32,181 bases of DNA from positions 1-32,181 of the forward strand of contig JBJEQG010000166.1 in assembly GCA_051881635.1 (NCBI GenBank). The letters are read 5' to 3'. This document shows positions 8,529 through 19,915 of this stretch, piece after piece. The notes beneath the pieces are model-generated. The model was not told the origin of the DNA, ran no database searches, and saw nothing but the letters and a program-made list of their open reading frames with translations. Made by a program: the position numbers and the translations under genes. Origin of the DNA: JBJEQG01 sp051881635. Lineage in GTDB: Bacteria > Bacillota > Clostridia > Oscillospirales > Acutalibacteraceae. Each line of letters starts with the position of its first letter. The stretch's first letter is position 1.

Positions 8529-11500
8529 TTAATCAAAGAAACCGAGTCCACGCAAAGCGTTGATAAAGCGTTTCATATAATCAAGTGAAGTCACAGGCCA
8601 TCTGAATCCCATACGATACAACACCTGCATGGTATAGGCGTTGCTCTTGGCAACAGGATAGACCTTTTGACCATGTGCCATATTCTCGTAAGCAATCATG
8701 CTTGAAAGAACTTTTGCTTTTTCGGGATTTTGCTTTGCTTCCTCCAAAGCCCTTTCGTATTCTTCCATTTCGGCAGCGGAAGAATGTAAACCGATTTTAT
8801 CCATTTCCGCATACAAATCGCCCATCATAAGTGTGTGGTTGTTAAACGGGTGGAATACGGTACAGTCTTTCGGTGTTTGTGCAAGAAGCAAAATCGCTTT
8901 TGCAACAAAATCAATCGGCGAAAGCTCAAACGGCATTTCAATCATCTCATACGGATATTTTCCAATAAGCAGATTGGACTTCAAACGCCCCATAAATGTA
9001 TTGGTTGTAAAGTTAATCTGATATTCGCCGTCGCTGTTTCTTGCTGCCAGCGTACCGACACGCATAATCTTGACATTCAATCCTTTTGTTGCCTCATCAA
9101 GGATTGCCCGTTCCGCAAGGAATTTGGAAAGCGTATATTTTGAACCTTCATGTTGTCCGAAATAAAGCTGTGTTTCTTTAAGATGTGTTACACTGCCTGC
9201 CGTACCGACAAACATACCGCCAACACTCATGGTTGAAACATGAATCAAGCGGGCGTTTGCCTTTTTACAGAAGTCAATAACATTCAGTGTACCGTAAAGG
9301 TTGACATCTTCAATATCTGTTCCTTTGGAGAAGTGTTTAACATTTGCCGCACAGTTGATAACCGTATCAATTTTATAGGCAAGGAATTTATCAAAGGAAT
9401 CTTTGATTGTGACATCACCATTCAAAACAATTACACGGTCGGCGTATTTTTCTTTAAGACTTTCCTCAAAGTAATAGAAGAACATAGCGTTCAATCTGTT
9501 TTCTGCGGGGTTATTGTTTTTATCACGCAACAGACAGTAAACCTTGCCACTATACTTATGGAGCAGCTCATACAAAATATGTATGCCGAGGAAACCTGCC
9601 GCACCTGTCAAAAGCACATCGCCAATCGGCTGTTTCTCTCCTTGCTTGAAATTTTCAAGGGTATTCTTCTGCAAAAGTTTGTCAATCTCAGTATAATCAA
9701 AGTTACCGAGATTTTCAAAGTCATCTTGCTGAGAATTGCCCGATTTATCCGTAAGTTTTGCAAGGGCTTGGGGTGTCGGATTGGCAAAAACATCACCATA
9801 AGCAATTTCGATGTTTTCCTTGCTCGCCGCTATAACTACTCTTGTTACAGTCAGGGAACTGCCGCCGATGTCAAAGAAATTATCATCGGCATAAACCGTA
9901 TCCAAATCCAAAACCTGTGCAAAAATCTTGCAGAACAGCTTTTCAATTCTTGTTGACGGCAAAGCTCCATTTGTCTTTTCACCAATTTCAGGTTCAGGCA
10001 AAACCTTTGTGTTAATCTTGCCATTTGGTGTCAAAGGCATTTCGGAAAGCTGAACATAAGCGGTCGGTATCATATAATCTGTCAGGCTCTTTTTCAGTTC
10101 GTCCTTGATTGCACTGACTTCAAGCGGTTTATCAGCGGTATAGTAGGCACAAATAGCGTCCGATTTACCGACTTTCTTTATAAGAATAACTGCACTCTTA
10201 ATGCCCTCAATATTGGTCAGACACTTTTCGATTTCTCCCAACTCGATACGCAAACCTCTCAACTTAACTTGGTTATCCGTTCTGCCGAGAATGACAACAT
10301 CACCATTCTTTGTCCATTTCGCATAGTCACCTGAGCGGTATGTGCGTTCACCTTCAAAGGTAATGAATGATTTTTTCGTTTGTTCGGGTAACTTGTTATA
10401 GCCAAGAGCTACACCGCAACCTGAAATCAAAAGCTCACCAACAACACCAATCGGCAAACGGTTATTGTCCGTATCAACAATATATTCCGTATAGTTCATC
10501 AGCGGTCTGCCGATTGAAATTTCATCGGCGGTTGTCAAATCTTTGGCGTTGGAGGAAACCGTAATCTCTGTTGGTCCGTAAGTATTGATAATTTTTGCGT
10601 TTGTTTTTTCACGCAATATCTTCAAAAGCTTATTTGGGTATTTCTCTCCNNNNNNNNNNNNNNNNNNNNNNNNNNNNNNNNNNNNNNNNNNNNNNNNNNN
10701 NNNNNNNNNNNNNNNNNNNNNNNNNNNNNNNNNNNNNNNNNNNNNNNNNTTGCGTTTGTTTTTTCACGCAATATCTTCAAAAGCTTATTTGGGTATTTCT
10801 CTCCGCCAGACAGAATTACTTTACAATTTGCCATAGCCTTAGCAAATGTGTCCAGCTCCATATACTGCAAAAGGCGGGACGGCGTGGCGTTGAATACATC
10901 AACATCATTTTCCTTGAAGAACCTTGCTAACGCCATAGGATTGACGGTTTGTTCATCACTCGCAAAGACAAGCGTCAAACCGTGACAGAGCGAAAGCATG
11001 GTTTCTTTGAGTGACATATCAAAGGAAATGGTGGTTACCGAGCCGTAATTATGGCAGTTGTCAACAACATATTTGACCTGTATATTGGCGGAACTGTATG
11101 TCAAATAGTTTGCTATACCGATATGACGGAGCATAACGCCCTTTGGTTTGCCCGTTGAACCGGAAGTATAAATGAGATATGCCAAATCCTCAGGCTGAAC
11201 ATCAACTTCGGGATTGCTGTCGTTTGTTTCCGCAAGCAAGGTATTGACATCGACCGTTTTATCATAAACGCTTAAAAGGTCACCCTCTGTAACAACAAAC
11301 TCAGCCTCACTATCCTCGATAATGCTGTCAATTCTCTCTTTCGGATATTCAGGACAGGTTGGAATAAATGCACCACCTGCTTTCAGAATACCTATAAGGG
11401 TTGTAAAGAATTTTGAGGTTCTTTCAAGGAGAATTACAACCTTTGCACCCTTTTGAAGTCCCCTTGCAATCAGAGCATTTGCGGTTATATTGGCAAAGCG

Positions 11501-14500
11501 GTCAAGTTCGGCATAAGTCAATGTTCTGTCACAGGCAACAAGAGCCTTTCTGTTAGGGGTTTGAACGGCTTGCTTTTCAAACATCTTATGCAAAAGTTTG
11601 GTTTCAATCGGAGCAGTCAATGTTGTTGCAAAACTGTCAATCTGTTGACGCTGTTCGTCTGTAAGCAAAGATACCTTGCGGATTTTGCCCTGCGGATTTT
11701 CAATGATGTGCTTTGCGGCACAAGCTACCGATTGGGCAAGCGTCTGCATCAAATCGGCACTGTAAAGAGCGTCATTGTACTGTACAACAACACATGGCTG
11801 ACCGTTATGTTCCTCGACATGAACAGCAGTTTTAAATTTTGCGGTGTTCATTTCAAGATAATCTCTGCGAACTTCACTGCCGTCTATTGTCAAATTCTCA
11901 ACCACGCCCAACTGATATTCATAAACGATATTAGGAGCAAAGCTGTATTTCGCACAAATTTTGGCATAGGGATAGATTTCGTTTTCAATTGTATCCGTAA
12001 AGACGGTTTTACTCTTTTGAACAAAATCCAAAGCGGAAATATCCTCTATCTCAATGCCAAGCGGCAAAGTCTTGACAAACATACCAAAGCAGTTTGTCAC
12101 ACGCATATCACTTCTGCCGTTACTGATTGTGCTGAGGTAAACATTACGGCTGTTTGTAAAACGGGACACTGCATAGAAAGTGGCCGCAAGGAACAAATGA
12201 GCCGGTGTTATTTTGTTTTGGGAACAGAATTTCTCAATTTGTCCCCTATCAATCGGCACAGCGGCTTCGGCAAGCTGTCCGTTTTCGGGCAGTCCGCTCA
12301 AATCGGGCGTAATTTCACTTGCCGACTCAAAGTTCTTCATCATATCCTCAAAGAACCGCTCGGCTTTTTGATATTCCGCACCGTTTTCGGCGGCGATTTC
12401 GTTTTCAATATAGTCATAATAGGTGTACTTTTCGGATTCAATCGTACCGCCCTCGTACACCGTTTTTAATTGATTGACAAACAGATTGAAAGATGCACCG
12501 TCAAAAACAAGGTGGTGGAAATCAATCAGCAAATAAATATTCTGTTCTGTTTCAACAACACTGATACGGAACAACGGACTTTTCATCAGACTATGGGGCT
12601 TTACAAAGTCTTTTTTAAAGCTGTCAAGCTGTGTTTCCGTCATTGAAAGAACGGGAATATCAACCGCCGCTTTATCAACATAAACCTGTTCCACATCTTC
12701 GTTTTGTATCGTTAAATGCGTCAGCACATACGGGTGTGCCAAAATAACCTGTTTCACACTGTCGGCAAGTTTTTGAGCATTGACGGACTTTGAAAAAGTC
12801 AGAATTGAAGGAATATTATAAAGTGTACTGTATGGATTTTTCATACAGTCCAAATAAACGCCCAACTGTGTTTTGGACAGCGGATACAGACTCTTGTATT
12901 CTTTCTTTTCCTCTTGGGGTTTGGACTTTTCCGCCGCACCGCTGAGCATAAATTCTTGAAGTTCGTCCTCAATCGAAAGAACGGAACAGCCTTTCATCAT
13001 TTTCTTGACATTCGCTTCAAAACCGAATGTTTTATTTAATTCAACCGCCAATTTGATAACAGACAGGGAAGTCATACCTATACTTAAAAGGTCATCGGAA
13101 ATATCAAATTCCTCGTGTCCGATAATTTTTGCAACAACAGCAACAATTTTCTTTTCGAGGAAAGTCAACGGTCTTTCATTTGAACCGCTCTTTTCTTTTT
13201 TCGCCGAAACCGCTTTGATTTCAGGCAACTTCCTCTTGTCAACTTTACCGTTGACATTTAACGGAATTTTATCAATCTGCATTGTGGCGGCAGGAACCAT
13301 ATACGGCGGTTTCTTAGACCGAATATAATCATTGAGCTTTTCTATATCAATCTTTGTATCGGCGACAATATAGGCATTGATACACTGACCGCCCGTTGAC
13401 AGCTTTTGGGCAACAACCGTAGCGTCCGTAATGCCTTCATATTCTCGGATAACGCCTTCAACTTCGGAAAGTTCAATGCGGAAACCACGAATTTTGACCT
13501 GTCCGTCATTTCTGCCGATAAAGTCAATCCGTCCGTCTGACATACAGCGGACAATATCCCCTGTATGATACATTCTTTCATAACCGATTTCGTTACAGAA
13601 TGGGTTTGCGGTATAAACTTTTTCGGTCTGTTCGGGACGGTTTAAATAGCCCCTTGAAACCTGATTGCCTGCAACGCAAAGTTCACCCAAAGCTCCAACC
13701 GGCAATCGTCTGCCGTATTTGTCGATAACATACAGCTTTATGTTATCAAGTGCTTTGCCTATCGGTATTCTGTCATAAAGTTTATCTACAATCTGTGAGG
13801 TTATGCAAACCGTACATTCTGTCGGACCGTAAAGGTTGACAAACTTAAAGTTCTTCGGCGGTTCAATCGGCACAAGCCTTTCTCCACCCGTCAGCATATA
13901 TTTGAGAGAATGATTGTCAATTTCGCTTACAAACTGTCGTCCCACCTGTGTTGTCATAAAACTGTGGGTAATGCCGTTTGCTTCAAAATATTTGTTAATA
14001 TCAACCAGGTTCAGTCGGATTTCATCGTCAATGATGTACACTGCCGCACCGCTTGTTAATGCGGGATACAAGTCCATCATACAGGCATCAAATCCATAAC
14101 TTGCATAAGCGGCAACCTTGCTTTCCTCCGTCAACTCAAAAGTATTTTTATACCAATGACAGAACGCTGCAATATTTTTATGTTCAAGCATTGCTCCTTT
14201 GGGTATGCCTGTTGAACCTGAGGTATAGAGCATGATAAACAAATCTTCGGGCTGCGGTCTTTCGGTAATCTTTTCACATGGTGGCAAGGTAGGAATATCC
14301 TTTGTCAGCAAAACCTCTCCTTTATAATCGGGAACAAGTTCCAAAAGACTTTCGTCTGCAATCAGCAATTTAGCTGCTGCGTCCTTAATCATAAAGTTCA
14401 GTCTTTCGGGCGGATAAGAGGGGTCAAGTGGCTGATATGCCGCTCCCGACTTCAAAATACCCAAAGACGCAATCGCCATATATTCACATCTTGGAATAAG

Positions 14501-17500
14501 TACGGAAACAACATCTTCTCTGCCGATACCCTGATTATGAATATATCCCGCAAGACGCTCTGTGATTTCATCAAGTTCAGCGTATGTATAATGTTTGTCG
14601 AGATAAACAGCCGCTGTATGGTCGGGTGTTTTTTGGACTTGTTCTCTAAACAAATCCACAACCGTTTTGCTTGTGTCATATTTAACGGTAGTCATATTAA
14701 AACTGTCAAGAATTGAGGTCTGCTTATTGTTGAGGAACTCAATGGCATACAGTTTTGCCTTCGTCATAAACTCTCCAAGAATTTTGACATACATATCGGC
14801 AAAGGAGCGAATTGTTGCTTCACAATACAAATCACTGCGGTATTCAAAACGCAATTCAAAACCGCCGTTTGCTTTGAATATCATGATATTCAATTTTGCA
14901 AGAGAACTTTCAACAGGGATAGGTATCATTTTGAGATTGACACCGCCAATCTCAAAACTGTTGAAAGCGTCCGACTGATACGCCAACATAATATCGGCCG
15001 CAATATCATAGTCGGAGGACAATTTGACAAACGGGTAAACATCATGTTTGATTGTGTTTTGCAGGTTGTTTTGAACAGAAGAAAGAAAATCGGCAACAGT
15101 GCTTTCCTCATCAATATTTGCATAAAGCGGCAAAGTACGCACCATCATGCCGACCGTATTCTGCATACGGCTGTCATGTCTGCCGTGGTCAACGGTACAA
15201 ACGACCGTTTCAGACTGTCCCGTAAATTTTGATACGGCATATTCGTATGCACCGAGGAAAAGTGTATTCGGTGTTACACCGATTTTATGGGTAAAAGCCT
15301 CAACATTTGCTGAGGACAAAGCATCATTAACAAAAATATTAAATTCAGCGGCAGGCTTATTTTCAACAGCAACATCTTCCTTGAAATCCGCCGTAATCTC
15401 AGATTTAGCGTCAACGCCTGAAAAAATACCGTCATAATACGCTTTGGCGGCGGCATAAGCCTCTGTATTTTCCAATTTTTCCTCATAAACAGCAAGGTCA
15501 AGCTGTGTGAGCTGTTCGCTCGGAATTTCCTCTCCATTATAAGCAAGCGTGATTTCCTTACAAATAACAGAAGCTGATGTTCCGTCAAATACAAGGTGGT
15601 GGAAATCCATAGCCAAACAATAAAGCGTTTCGGTTTCAAAAATTGCAAAACGGCACAACGGACCGTTTGCTATATCAAACGGCTGAACAAAAGTCTTTCT
15701 CGCCTGTTCAAGGTTATCCGTTTTTATGACGGGAATATCAAGGGTTAAGGCTTTTTTCGGTTTCATAAGCGGTGTTCCCGTTGAGCTGTCAATAACGAGT
15801 TTTAATGCCGCATGGTTATCCACTGCTTTTTGAATGGACAAAATGAGTCTGTCAATATCAATACCTGCGTCTTTGCCAAAAGTATAACTTGCAGGGGTAT
15901 TATACATTGTGCCATTTGGATTTTGTACACAGGCAAGATAAACACCCATTTGGCTCGGCGTGAGCGGATAAAGTTTCTTTTTCTCCGCTTGACATTCGGC
16001 AAAAATATCCGCTCCTGCATTTTCAAGTACAGCGGCGATTTTTGCAGGTGTTTTTTCTTCAAATATAATTGCTGTGGAAAGTCCTGCCATACCGCACATA
16101 TTTTGAAGCCGCATCACCTTAATTGAATCTCCGCCCAAAGCAAAGAAATCGTCATTGATACCGACTTTTCCACAACCGAGAATTTCCTCAAAGGCCGCAC
16201 AAATTTTCTTTTCCGTTTGACTTTGCGGAGCGGCATATTCCGCTTTAAAATCCGATACATTTGGCGGCATTAAAGCCTTTCGGTCAATCTTGCCGTTGGC
16301 ATTGAGCGGAAAACCGTCCACTGGAACAAAGAAAGATGGAATCATATAGTCGGGTAAACGCTGTTTCAAAAAATCACGGATAACTTCTGCTGAAACCGCC
16401 CTGTTCGCTTTATAGTAATCAACCAAATATTTCTGTCCGTATGCGTTATCAAAAGCCTTAACAACAGCGGTTTCCACACCGTCCACATGAGCGGTTTGAA
16501 CTTCAATCTCCCCTGTTTCAACACGCTGACCGTTGATTTTAACCAGCCAATCATTACGGTTCAAATATATATAATTTCCGTCAGGTAATTTTTTGACAAC
16601 ATCGTTGGTATGAAAAAGCACCTTGTCATCATCTGAAACGGAAAACGGATTAGGCACAAAAGCCTTTGCCGTCTGTTCGGGCAATTTCAAATAGCCTTTT
16701 GAAAGGATTGAACCGCTGATACACAGTTCACCCTCCATACCGTCGGGAACGGGATTGCCGTTTTCGTCAAGAACATAAGCCAACACACCCGGAAAAGGTT
16801 TGCCAATCGGCGTATTATCATATTTTTTATCAACATGGAAACAAAAAGTACCGTTTGTTTCACTCGCACCAAAACAGTTGATGATTTGATATTCGGTGCT
16901 AAATTGTCCGGAAAGTCTTTCACCTGCCGATATAACCAAACGCAGACTCGCACTTTTATTGTTAAAAACTTTTTGCTGTGACGGCGGCACAACCGCAATC
17001 GTCACTTCATGCTCTGCAATATAGTCTTCCACAAAGTGAATATCTTTTCGCTCGTCACTATTCAGAATATGAATTGTTGCACCCGAACAAAGTGATACAT
17101 AATCCAAAAACGAGAGAATAAAGCTATGTGGTATAGTATCGAGATAAATATCGCTTTGCTGAAAGCATATAACAGCAATCTGTCCCGAAATGAAAGTTGA
17201 AAAAGATTTTTGGGTGTGATATATACCTTTGGGATTGCCCGTTGACCCTGATGTAAAAATAACATACGCTCCGTCCTCAGCATCAAGCTCAACATTATCT
17301 TTGAGCGGTTCGTTTTGCAGGGCTTTCTGAACAAAAGCATCGTCTATACAATGCTCACACTCGCAAATTTCAAGAATATAATCCACTCTGCTCTGCGGAT
17401 ACTCCATAATCAAAGGCGTGAACACACACCCTGCTTTCATAATGCCGATTTCCGCCGCAATATATTCCATACAACGGGGCATTCTGACCGGAATAATACT

Positions 17501-17662
17501 TCCCTTTTTATAGCCTTGCTTGACAATCTCTGCCGCAATCTTGGAGCTGAGTTCATCAAGTTGTCCATAAGTCGTGTTTCTGCTGCCGCCGTGGTCTACA
17601 AATGCAACCTTATCAGGTATTTCTTTCATTTTGGAAATCAACATTTCCAATACATTCTGCAT
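8529..17662 (-). CDS. Three-module NRPS with terminal reductase (A-T-C-A-T-C-A-T-R), interrupted by assembly gap
   Basis: A multimodular synthetase. After collapse of the gap duplicate it reads as one frame of 2992 residues. Residue numbers are approximate. A1 has TSGSTGNPKG (137) and GASET (265); T1 has LGGDS (509); C1 has HHLVFDG (687). A2 has TSGSTGIPKG (1148); T2 has IGMTS (1528); C2 has HHLVFDG (1714). A3 has TSGSTGKPKG (2165); T3 has IGGSS (2547). The reductase has TGAAGFLG (2633) and YTLSK (2790). There is no thioesterase; a terminal R domain releases the chain as an aldehyde or alcohol. A1 lacks the Asp that binds the amino group, so an acyl starter is inferred. The product class is probably an N-acyl dipeptide aldehyde, as proposed for ruminopeptin in Ruminococcus bromii. 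The ATG at 17662 has AAAAGGAG 8 nt upstream; an in-frame GTG at 17671 overlaps that site. The MATE exporter gene ends 20 bp upstream. Confidence 0.93.
10595..10804. repeat. Scaffold gap (100 N) flanked by identical 55-bp contig ends
   Basis: The bases 10595-10649 and 10750-10804 are identical (TTGCGTTTGTTTTTTC...TTTCTCTCC), separated by exactly 100 Ns. This is the pattern of two contigs sharing a k-mer end that were never merged. Removing 155 bp joins 10649 to 10805 and puts both halves of A3 in one frame, giving the continuous A-domain sequence GGEKYPNKLLKILREKTNAK followed by the core YGPTE. Confidence 0.93.
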
Positions 17663-17682
17663 TGCTGACACTCCTTTTTATT

Positions 17683-19440
17683 TTAAATTGTGATAATTGT
17701 TCGATTAAACCCAAGCACTCTTGAATATTCTACCTTTTTGGAAATCGCCCTTATGACTTTAATGGAACTCAGTTCCTCATCATTGTCCATATAGGTCGGG
17801 TCAAAAGTTGCACCATTATCCCTTATGGAAATAACAGTTTCATCTTTATCAACCAACAGACGAATATCAATATCTGCCTTTTTCTTTTGGTTCATACGCT
17901 CCGCCAAATCCGCCGCCATTTCTTCAACCGCAACGGCAATTTTGTTCGCTTGGTTCTTTTCGATATTATGTGTTGTCAAAAATGATGTTAAGTACAACGA
18001 TACGCCTGCCGCATTTTCCTTTGTTCCTTTAAATGACAAAGATAAAATTTCGTTTTCGTCACTTTCTTCAATCAAATAGAAATCTTTATATTTCCCCTTT
18101 GATTTTTTTCTCGCAGCCAACGCCATAAAGAAAATAACAATCAATGTGCCGACCTGTGCAACCACAAGGGAAATCCAAACGCCTATGATACCAAAAAGAC
18201 CGGACAATATCAATGCCGATGGAACGAGAATAACAATACCGTTAACAACGGAAATAGCTGTGGAAAATGCTTTTTTCTGTATCGCCATATAGTAATACAA
18301 AAACAAAAACGAAAATGCCAAACCGATGAATGACAAGGAGTTAATTCTCAATGCAGGGATTGTGTTGGCAATATCGTTTTCCGCCGTAATACCGAAAAAG
18401 CGGATAATCAACTCAGGTGCAGCCCAGATAAACAGCGTAATAACAATACTTGAAATCGCAAGAATTTTTGCCGCCCGCTGAAATGCATACCGTACACCGT
18501 CATAGTCCTTTTCGCCCAAGCAAACACCAATAATCGGTATCATGGTTTGAGATGCTCCCGTAATGAACATAGACATGAAAATTTGGCTTGACGAACAAAC
18601 CGAATAGGAAACCATACCTTCACTGCCACCCGCACTTTGAATAATCGTATTCAAAAACAGCATTTTGACTGTAATGAGCATTGTACCTAACGCCCCAGGA
18701 ACGCCAACTGCACATATATGTGCAAAAATTTTGAAAAATGAACCCAAATTTTTCAAAATCGAAAAATCAAAATGCAAAGTGCTTTTCTTTGAAAAAAAGT
18801 GTGTGGACATGACGATAAAACCAACGGCATAACCTGTCACTGTAGCGATTGATGAACCCATAATCCCCATATTAAATACGCCCATATACACAAAGTCCAT
18901 CACCAAATTGACAACATTGGCGATAATGATAATATTGGACGCAAACTTTGGTCTTGCATCTGTTCGGATAAAGTATATGGAACAGAGCAAAAGCAGATTG
19001 AGCGGTGTGCCAATAATAAACGGAATATAGTATTGATACAAAAGGGTATGAAGTTTCATATCCTTTGTCAGCAAGGAACAAATGAAATCCGCAAGCGGAA
19101 GCTGAATCGCTATTAAAATTGCACTAATGACAAGCAAAGTGATAAATGTCACCGTGAAAACATTGTTTGCCTGTTTTTCGTCCCGTTTACCTTTAGCTAT
19201 GGAAATAACGGTTGACGCTCCCAAACCGAACAAAATTGTCAGGGAAAAATAAAGTTGTGTAATCGGCGACAACAAATTGATTGCTGCCAAAGCATCACGC
19301 CCCAGCATATTTCCTGCAATAATTGCGTCCACAATCATTGCAATGTTGGTTGCCATAGCGGTTAGGACGGTCGGAAAGAAATACTCTGTATATTTCCTGT
19401 TGACGGTTACGGCATTTCTTTTTAAGGCTGTATCACTCAT
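17683..19440 (-). CDS. MATE family exporter fused to a C-terminal anti-sigma-like HATPase domain
   Basis: A 585-residue fusion. Residues 1 to about 445 carry the MATE fold with about 12 membrane helices, including an early IVDAIIAGNMLG and the repeated second-half equivalent. A basic linker (RKKSKGKYKD) leads to a cytoplasmic domain (about 455-585) of the RsbW/SpoIIAB HATPase type. Its N-box reads EEMAAD (D511 in place of the usual Asn), and its G1 box is DNGATFDP (D541). The glycine-rich G2 box is not recognisable (EELSSIKVIRAIS). The C-terminal YSRVLGFNRTIITI is typical of the family. The transporter probably exports the NRPS product. The extra domain could bind the STAS protein encoded 15 bp upstream. 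The NRPS start lies 20 bp downstream, so the genes are co-transcribed. Confidence 0.9.
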   Translation of the reverse strand: MSDTALKRNAVTVNRKYTEYFFPTVLTAMATNIAMIVDAIIAGNMLGRDALAAINLLSPITQLYFSLTILFGLGASTVISIAKGKRDEKQANNVFTVTFITLLVISAILIAIQLPLADFICSLLTKDMKLHTLLYQYYIPFIIGTPLNLLLLCSIYFIRTDARPKFASNIIIIANVVNLVMDFVYMGVFNMGIMGSSIATVTGYAVGFIVMSTHFFSKKSTLHFDFSILKNLGSFFKIFAHICAVGVPGALGTMLITVKMLFLNTIIQSAGGSEGMVSYSVCSSSQIFMSMFITGASQTMIPIIGVCLGEKDYDGVRYAFQRAAKILAISSIVITLFIWAAPELIIRFFGITAENDIANTIPALRINSLSFIGLAFSFLFLYYYMAIQKKAFSTAISVVNGIVILVPSALILSGLFGIIGVWISLVVAQVGTLIVIFFMALAARKKSKGKYKDFYLIEESDENEILSLSFKGTKENAAGVSLYLTSFLTTHNIEKNQANKIAVAVEEMAADLAERMNQKKKADIDIRLLVDKDETVISIRDNGATFDPTYMDNDEELSSIKVIRAISKKVEYSRVLGFNRTIITI

Positions 19441-19455
19441 TTTACCACCGCCGTT

Positions 19456-19764
19456 TTATGCTTTTTCGATGTCCAAATAATCCGCCATACCTGTCATTGT
19501 AAACAGCTCCATAATCATATCGCTGACATTGACGATTTTCAGGTGACCGCCTTGTTTTGACATGGTTTTATAAAGCACAAGAATGACACGCAAACCTGAA
19601 CTTGAAATATATTCCAGTTCACGCATATTCAGCGTTACCATTTCAACCTCGTCCAAAGAAGTACCTTTAATTTCTTCTTCAAGCTGCGGTGCGGTCATTG
19701 TGTCCAATCGTCCTTTGAGGGATATAATCAGATTTTGATTATTCAAAGCCTTTTTTATTTCCAT
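19456..19764 (-). CDS. STAS domain anti-sigma factor antagonist (SpoIIAA/RsbV-like)
   Basis: A 102-residue single-domain STAS protein. The core ISSSGLRVIL (residues 53-62) contains the conserved Ser before Gly (S56), equivalent to the phosphorylated Ser of SpoIIAA; LKGRLD and MTGMADYLDI are other family landmarks. In partner switching, the unphosphorylated form binds an RsbW-type kinase and frees the target of that kinase. The ATG at 19764 has TTTTGGAGG upstream. It is the first gene of the exporter-NRPS operon and the only STAS gene in the window. Candidate partners are the HATPase domain fused to the exporter and the stand-alone kinase at 21478-21888. Confidence 0.9.
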   Translation of the reverse strand: MEIKKALNNQNLIISLKGRLDTMTAPQLEEEIKGTSLDEVEMVTLNMRELEYISSSGLRVILVLYKTMSKQGGHLKIVNVSDMIMELFTMTGMADYLDIEKA

Positions 19765-19800
19765 AATGAAAACCTCCAAAAATAAAATTAAATTTAGTTC

Positions 19801-19830
19801 ATTATAACATAATTTTATATATTTCTTCAA
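19801..19830 (-). promoter_or_regulatory. Extended -10 promoter of the STAS-MATE-NRPS operon
   Basis: On the minus strand TTGAAG (19830-19825), an 18-bp spacer and TGTTATAAT (TATAAT at 19806-19801) lie 36 bp upstream of the STAS ATG. The TGN before the -10 makes it an extended -10 promoter. Confidence 0.75.
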
Positions 19831-19886
19831 TATTTACATAAAATTTTTCATAAATTTAACAATTAAAAAGCTATCTTTTGTCAAAG

Positions 19887-19915
19887 TTGTAATGTTCGGC
19901 TCTTGTTGATATAAT
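19887..19915 (+). promoter_or_regulatory. Promoter of the PPTase gene
   Basis: TTGTAA (19887-19892), a 17-bp spacer and TATAAT (19910-19915) preceded by TGA (extended -10). It is divergent from the NRPS operon promoter; the two -10 boxes are about 104 bp apart. Confidence 0.72.

Noticed and set aside
10595..10804. 55-bp direct repeat as a biological repeat or recombination site
   Set aside because: Exact identity next to exactly 100 Ns and frame restoration on collapse point to an assembly artefact.
11453..12469. Long plus-strand ORF opposite the NRPS
   Set aside because: It is antisense to a conserved C domain, lacks a ribosome binding site and has an odd composition rich in Cys, Phe and Asn; a shadow of codon bias. 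The 9240-9956 ORF was rejected for the same reasons.
17663..17671. GTG start for the NRPS at 17671
   Set aside because: The GTG is part of the GGAG ribosome binding site; the ATG at 17662 has correct spacing.
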